The notes below the pieces were generated by a model. That model saw nothing but the letters and a program-made list of their open reading frames with translations, was not told the DNA's origin and did not search any database. A stretch of DNA of 64,000 nucleotides from assembly GCF_009602435.1 (NCBI RefSeq), contig NZ_VZDQ01000027.1, forward strand, positions 202,265-266,264, in the 5' to 3' direction. Positions 61,491-64,000 of the stretch are shown here, piece by piece (position 1 is the stretch's first letter; the number at the start of each line of letters is the position of its first letter). Both the position numbers and the translations under genes were made by a program. The stretch comes from Sediminibacillus terrae (lineage in GTDB: Bacteria; Bacillota; Bacilli; Bacillales; Amphibacillaceae).

Positions 61491-61522
61491 CAAAAGGGCT
61501 GTTCCTGCAGCCCTTTTGTCTA
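61491..61522. terminator. Bidirectional terminator between tex and cmpA
   Basis: CAAAAGGGCTG/CAGCCCTTTTG with a 6-base loop lies between converging genes. Confidence 0.8.
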
Positions 61523-61557
61523 TGGTTAAGTATAAGCATTTCCCGACTGCGGTCTAT

Positions 61558-61671
61558 TTAGCAGGAGTTTTTATCCTGATAAAAAAACCAACATTGATTC
61601 AATACTTTTATTTGGTATAAATCTTTGGTAAGGAAGGCTTTTGTCATTTGCTTTTTAAACCAATTGGGCAT
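61558..61671 (-). CDS. cmpA: Cortex morphogenetic protein CmpA
   Basis: The 37-residue protein has the same length as B. subtilis CmpA. It begins MPNWFKKQMTKAFLTKDLYQ and continues IKVLNQCWFFYQDKNSC, matching the family pattern MPxWF..QL..AF..K..YQIK.LNQCWF.Y. In B. subtilis it acts with ClpXP to degrade SpoIVA in cells that fail spore envelope assembly. ATG has AGGAGG 9 bases upstream. The gene lies between tex and the sprT-like gene, as in other Bacillaceae. Confidence 0.9.
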   Translation of the reverse strand: MPNWFKKQMTKAFLTKDLYQIKVLNQCWFFYQDKNSC

Positions 61672-61762
61672 CTGAACCATCCTCCTGGACAAATAGTGTT
61701 GGAAATCAGGCAGAAATCAAGTTATTGTAGGGTATGCAAATCAAGTAAAAGGTGTGACGATA

Positions 61763-62224
61763 ATGGTGGAAACAATCAGTCAGAAAAAACTGGAGGAATT
61801 GGTGGACGAATTGTCGAAAAAGTACTTTGATAAGCCTTTTATCGACGAAGTAATGTTTAACAACCGTTTACGTACAACCGGAGGAAGGTACATTCCGTCC
61901 AGAAGAACAATAGAACTGAACCCGAAGTTTCTAACAGAGTTGGGGCAAGAAGAATTTATCGGCATCATTAAACATGAACTGTGTCATTATCATTTGCATA
62001 TCGAAGGGAAAGGATATAAGCATCGCGATCCTGATTTTAGAGAGTTGTTGCGTAAGACTGGATCTCCTCGTTTTTGTCAGGCTCTTCCTTCTGCCAGAAA
62101 GCAAACCAGACATCGGTATCAATGCAGGGATTGCGGGCATATCTATGAAAGGGCAAGAAGAGTGGATACAAAGAAGTATCGCTGTGGCAGATGCAGAGGG
62201 AAGCTTGTTAAAGTATCGTCGTGA
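61763..62224 (+). CDS. SprT-like metalloprotease-family protein (YdcK)
   Basis: The 153-residue protein has a zinc-protease-like HELCHYHLH motif (about 75-83) and a C-terminal zinc ribbon with CRDCGHIYERARR and YRCGRCRGKL (about 121-147). Its function in Bacteria is unclear. The ATG at 61763 follows AAAAGG; GTG at 61754 is an alternative. It is the last protein gene before the tRNA cluster, as in B. subtilis ydcK-trnS. Confidence 0.88.
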   Translation: MVETISQKKLEELVDELSKKYFDKPFIDEVMFNNRLRTTGGRYIPSRRTIELNPKFLTELGQEEFIGIIKHELCHYHLHIEGKGYKHRDPDFRELLRKTGSPRFCQALPSARKQTRHRYQCRDCGHIYERARRVDTKKYRCGRCRGKLVKVSS

Positions 62225-62266
62225 CACCGTGAAATAAATTGGTGTATGAAAAAACAAAGGAAACCA

Positions 62267-62295
62267 TTGACGAATCATGTCTTCCGTGTTAAATT
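62267..62295 (+). promoter_or_regulatory. Promoter P1 of the tRNA-rRNA operon
   Basis: TTGACG, 17 bases, TAAATT. First of two tandem promoters in the 230-base leader. Confidence 0.6.
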
Positions 62296-62382
62296 AAATA
62301 AGCCCTTGAAAAAACAAAGCTTTTTCCCGTTTTTTCTTTTTTATTTTCCCGATTGCTTTCTTGAAAAAATTCAAAAAAGCAA

Positions 62383-62411
62383 TTGACAAACCGGGCGAAT
62401 TAATGTATTAT
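62383..62411 (+). promoter_or_regulatory. Promoter P2 of the tRNA-rRNA operon
   Basis: Perfect TTGACA, 17 bases, TATTAT, 45 bases before the first tRNA. Confidence 0.8.
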
Positions 62412-62455
62412 ACTTAACGTCGCTGTTGTTCGGAGCGGCAAAAAATACTTTTTAT

Positions 62456-62530
62456 TCCACCGTAGCTCAGTGGTAGAGCAATCGGCTGTTAACCGATCGG
62501 TCGTAGGTTCGAATCCTACCGGTGGAGCCA
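62456..62530 (+). tRNA. tRNA-Asn (GUU)
   Basis: A full cloverleaf with acceptor TCCACCG/CGGTGGA, anticodon GTT in CTGTTAACC, and an encoded CCA. Confidence 0.97.
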
Positions 62531-62532
62531 GT

Positions 62533-62623
62533 GGAGAAGTACTCAAGTGGCTGAAGAGGCGCCCCTGCTAAGGGTGTAGGTCGCGTAAGCGGCGCGAGGG
62601 TTCAAATCCCTCCTTCTCCGCCA
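62533..62623 (+). tRNA. tRNA-Ser (GCU)
   Basis: A class II tRNA with a long variable arm, acceptor GGAGAAG/CTTCTCC, anticodon GCT, encoded CCA. Confidence 0.97.
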
Positions 62624-62632
62624 TTGTATATT

Positions 62633-62704
62633 GGCCCGTTGGTCAAGTGGTTAAGACACCGCCCTTTCACGGCGGTAACACGGGTTCGAATCCCGTACGG
62701 GTCA
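62633..62704 (+). tRNA. tRNA-Glu (UUC)
   Basis: Acceptor GGCCCGT/ACGGGTC, anticodon TTC in CTTTCAC; CCA is not encoded. Confidence 0.95.
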
Positions 62705-62724
62705 CTTTCATTTTATATCGGTAA

Positions 62725-62801
62725 GGTCCGGTAGTTCAGTTGGTTAGAATGCCTGCCTGTCACGCAGGAGGTCGCGGGTTCGAGTCCCGTCCGGACCGCC
62801 A
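62725..62801 (+). tRNA. tRNA-Asp (GUC)
   Basis: Acceptor GGTCCGG/CCGGACC, anticodon GTC, encoded CCA. Confidence 0.97.
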
Positions 62802-62807
62802 CTTTGT

Positions 62808-62882
62808 TGGGCTATAGCCAAGCGGTAAGGCATCGGGTTTTGATCCCGTGATTCGCTGGTTCGAATCCAGCTAGCCCAGCCA
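62808..62882 (+). tRNA. tRNA-Gln (UUG)
   Basis: Acceptor TGGGCTA/TAGCCCA, anticodon TTG, encoded CCA. Confidence 0.97.
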
Positions 62883-62916
62883 TTTCTTTTATAAGTAAGA
62901 TGATTGAATTTATTGT

Positions 62917-62989
62917 GAGCCATTAGCTCAGTTGGTAGAGCATCTGACTTTTAATCAGAGGGTCGGAGGTTCGAATCCTCCATGGCTCA
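62917..62989 (+). tRNA. tRNA-Lys (UUU)
   Basis: Acceptor GAGCCAT/ATGGCTC, anticodon TTT; followed by TCA, not CCA. A partial copy of its 3' end lies about 105 bases downstream. Confidence 0.96.
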
Positions 62990-63074
62990 TCAAGGAAGTT
63001 GTGGTACGGATTCTCACCTGCGGTTCCCCTTGCTTTCGATTTACAGCAAAAGGTTGCAAGGACTAGCCTGCGGC

Positions 63075-63110
63075 GTCGGAATCCTCCATGGCTCATCAAA
63101 AAAAGTTGTG
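63075..63110 (+). repeat. Partial copy of the tRNA-Lys 3' end and flank
   Basis: GTCGGA joined to ATCCTCCATGGCTCATCAA repeats the T-arm and acceptor end of tRNA-Lys with seven bases missing. The following AAGTTGTG also matches the sequence after the intact tRNA. It looks like a tandem duplication remnant of about 105 bases. Confidence 0.75.
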
Positions 63111-63169
63111 TGCTGGATTTTTTCTACGAGTTAAATCCAGCCCATTCCTTTTAGTCATTATCATATTGC

Positions 63170-63250
63170 GCGGGTGTGGCGGAATTGGCAGACGCGCTAG
63201 ATTTAGGATCTAGTGTCTACGACGTGGGGGTTCAAGTCCCTCCACCCGCA
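63170..63250 (+). tRNA. tRNA-Leu (UAG)
   Basis: Class II tRNA, acceptor GCGGGTG/CACCCGC, anticodon TAG in GATTTAGGATC; CCA not encoded. Confidence 0.95.
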
Positions 63251-63302
63251 TTGTGTTTTGTCTACTGCTGTGGGGTCTGCACGGCATTTTATTTTTGCTT
63301 GA

Positions 63303-63388
<86 letters not shown>

Positions 63389-63396
63389 AAAAAACA

Positions 63397-63425
63397 TTGA
63401 CATCGATTGATGAATATGATATATT
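63397..63425 (+). promoter_or_regulatory. Internal promoter before tRNA-Arg/16S
   Basis: Perfect TTGACA, 17 bases, TATATT, starting 9 bases after tRNA-Leu (GAG). It would drive the Arg-Pro-Gly-Ile tRNAs and the rRNA genes independently. Confidence 0.8.
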
Positions 63426-63445
63426 AAAAGATGTCGCTTCAACGA

Positions 63446-63522
63446 GCGCCCGTAGCTCAATTGGATAGAGCGTTTGACTACGGATCAAGAGGTTAGGGGT
63501 TCGACTCCTCTCGGGCGCGCCA
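63446..63522 (+). tRNA. tRNA-Arg (ACG)
   Basis: Acceptor GCGCCCG/CGGGCGC, anticodon ACG, encoded CCA. Confidence 0.97.
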
Positions 63523-63526
63523 TTAT

Positions 63527-63603
63527 CGGGAAGTAGCTCAGCTTGGTAGAGCACTTGGTTTGGGACCAAGGGGTCGCAGGTTCAAATCCTGTCTTCCCGA
63601 CCA
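63527..63603 (+). tRNA. tRNA-Pro (UGG)
   Basis: Acceptor CGGGAAG/CTTCCCG, anticodon TGG, encoded CCA. Confidence 0.97.
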
Positions 63604-63631
63604 TGCTTCACCATATATATTCACTCACTTT

Positions 63632-63705
63632 GCGGGTGTAGTTTAGTGGTAAAACCTCAGCCTTCCAAGCTGATGATGAGGGTTCGATTCCCTTCACCCG
63701 CTCCA
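63632..63705 (+). tRNA. tRNA-Gly (UCC)
   Basis: Acceptor GCGGGTG/CACCCGC, anticodon TCC, encoded CCA. Confidence 0.96.
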
Positions 63706-63709
63706 TTAA

Positions 63710-63787
<78 letters not shown>

Positions 63788-63790
63788 TTT

Positions 63791-63805
63791 TGATCTTTGA
63801 AAACT
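63791..63805 (+). promoter_or_regulatory. boxA-like antitermination element
   Basis: TGATCTTTGAAAACT resembles the rRNA boxA region (TGCTCTTTGAAAACT) that loads Nus factors in rRNA operons. Confidence 0.6.
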
Positions 63806-63873
63806 GAACAAAACAACCAGTATGTCAAGCAAGATATACAAGCTAGTTTTTGAACGAGCAAGCAAGCTCATCA

Positions 63874-64000
63874 TTTATGGAGAGTTTGATCTTGGCTCAG
63901 GACGAACGCTGGCGGCGTGCCTAATACATGCAAGTCGAGCGCGGGAAGCAGGCAGATCCCTTCGGGGTGAAGCCTGTGGAACGAGCGGCGGACGGGTGAG
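63874..64000 (+). rRNA. 16S ribosomal RNA, 5' part (runs off the window)
   Basis: The 5' end TTTATGGAGAGTTTGATC, then GGCTCAGGACGAACGCTGGC and CATGCAAGTCGAGCG, are unmistakable. The V1 loop GGGAAGCAGGCAGATCCCTTC and GGTGAAGCCTGTGGAACG is of the halophilic Bacillaceae type. The gene is truncated by the window end. Confidence 0.98.

Overview
This window looks like chromosome from a low-to-mid GC Firmicute of the family Bacillaceae, probably a halophilic or halotolerant relative of Halobacillus, Sediminibacillus or Virgibacillus. The reasons are strong GGAGG-type ribosome sites, a Bacillus subtilis-like gene order (cshA-ydbS-ydbT-rhomboid-acpS-nnr-ydcC-alr-ndoAI-ndoA-rsbRSTUVW-sigB-rsbX-tex-cmpA-sprT-tRNA), a T-box, a cobalamin riboswitch, and the first ~127 bases of a 16S rRNA gene with a Bacillaceae-type V1 region. 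The genus is only inferred.

Layout. 0-5 kb: a 3-hydroxyisobutyrate dehydrogenase-like gene on the minus strand, then a class Ia ribonucleotide reductase operon (alpha and beta) behind tandem NrdR boxes, a B12 riboswitch and an intrinsic terminator. 5-8.3 kb: three GNAT acetyltransferases, a DksA/TraR zinc-finger protein and a small membrane protein. 8.3-12 kb: an HtrA-type protease divergent from a CssRS-like secretion-stress two-component system. 12-20 kb: typA, a sugar dehydrogenase lipoprotein, a DUF1232 protein, a ZIP metal transporter, a MacB-like ABC pair, a type I holin-like toxin locus and a YfhE-like small gene. 20-30 kb: T-box-controlled argS, a cupin, a DUF2935 protein, a polynucleotide kinase-HD fusion, a DUF368 polyprenyl-phosphate transporter, a thioredoxin-like protein, a GNAT, a glyoxalase-like protein and a YknWX-like pair. 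30-42 kb: a lipid kinase, a CuA-type lipoprotein, SRPBCC, methyltransferase and MarR proteins, an ABC-F ribosome-protection gene behind a leader ORF and attenuator, a sigma-B-promoted glutaredoxin, a YppG-like protein, an esterase-MFS pair, a DegV protein and a frameshifted EamA transporter. 42-62 kb: the conserved cshA-to-sprT block with the whole sigma-B stressosome operon. 62.2-64 kb: twelve tRNA genes running directly into a 16S rRNA gene.

Three families of dispersed intergenic repeats recur. R1 is a terminator-like palindrome that lies downstream of genes in a fixed polarity (eight copies seen). R2 is a ~150 bp structured element, twice found directly after R1. R3 is a ~110-200 bp element. 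I saw no transposase, prophage, CRISPR array or integrase. The most interesting signals are regulatory: the NrdR-plus-B12 control of nrdAB, the uORF/antiterminator leader of the ABC-F gene, the sigma-B promoters, and the type I toxin-antitoxin locus. The kinase-HD fusion is a further candidate RNA/DNA end-healing enzyme.
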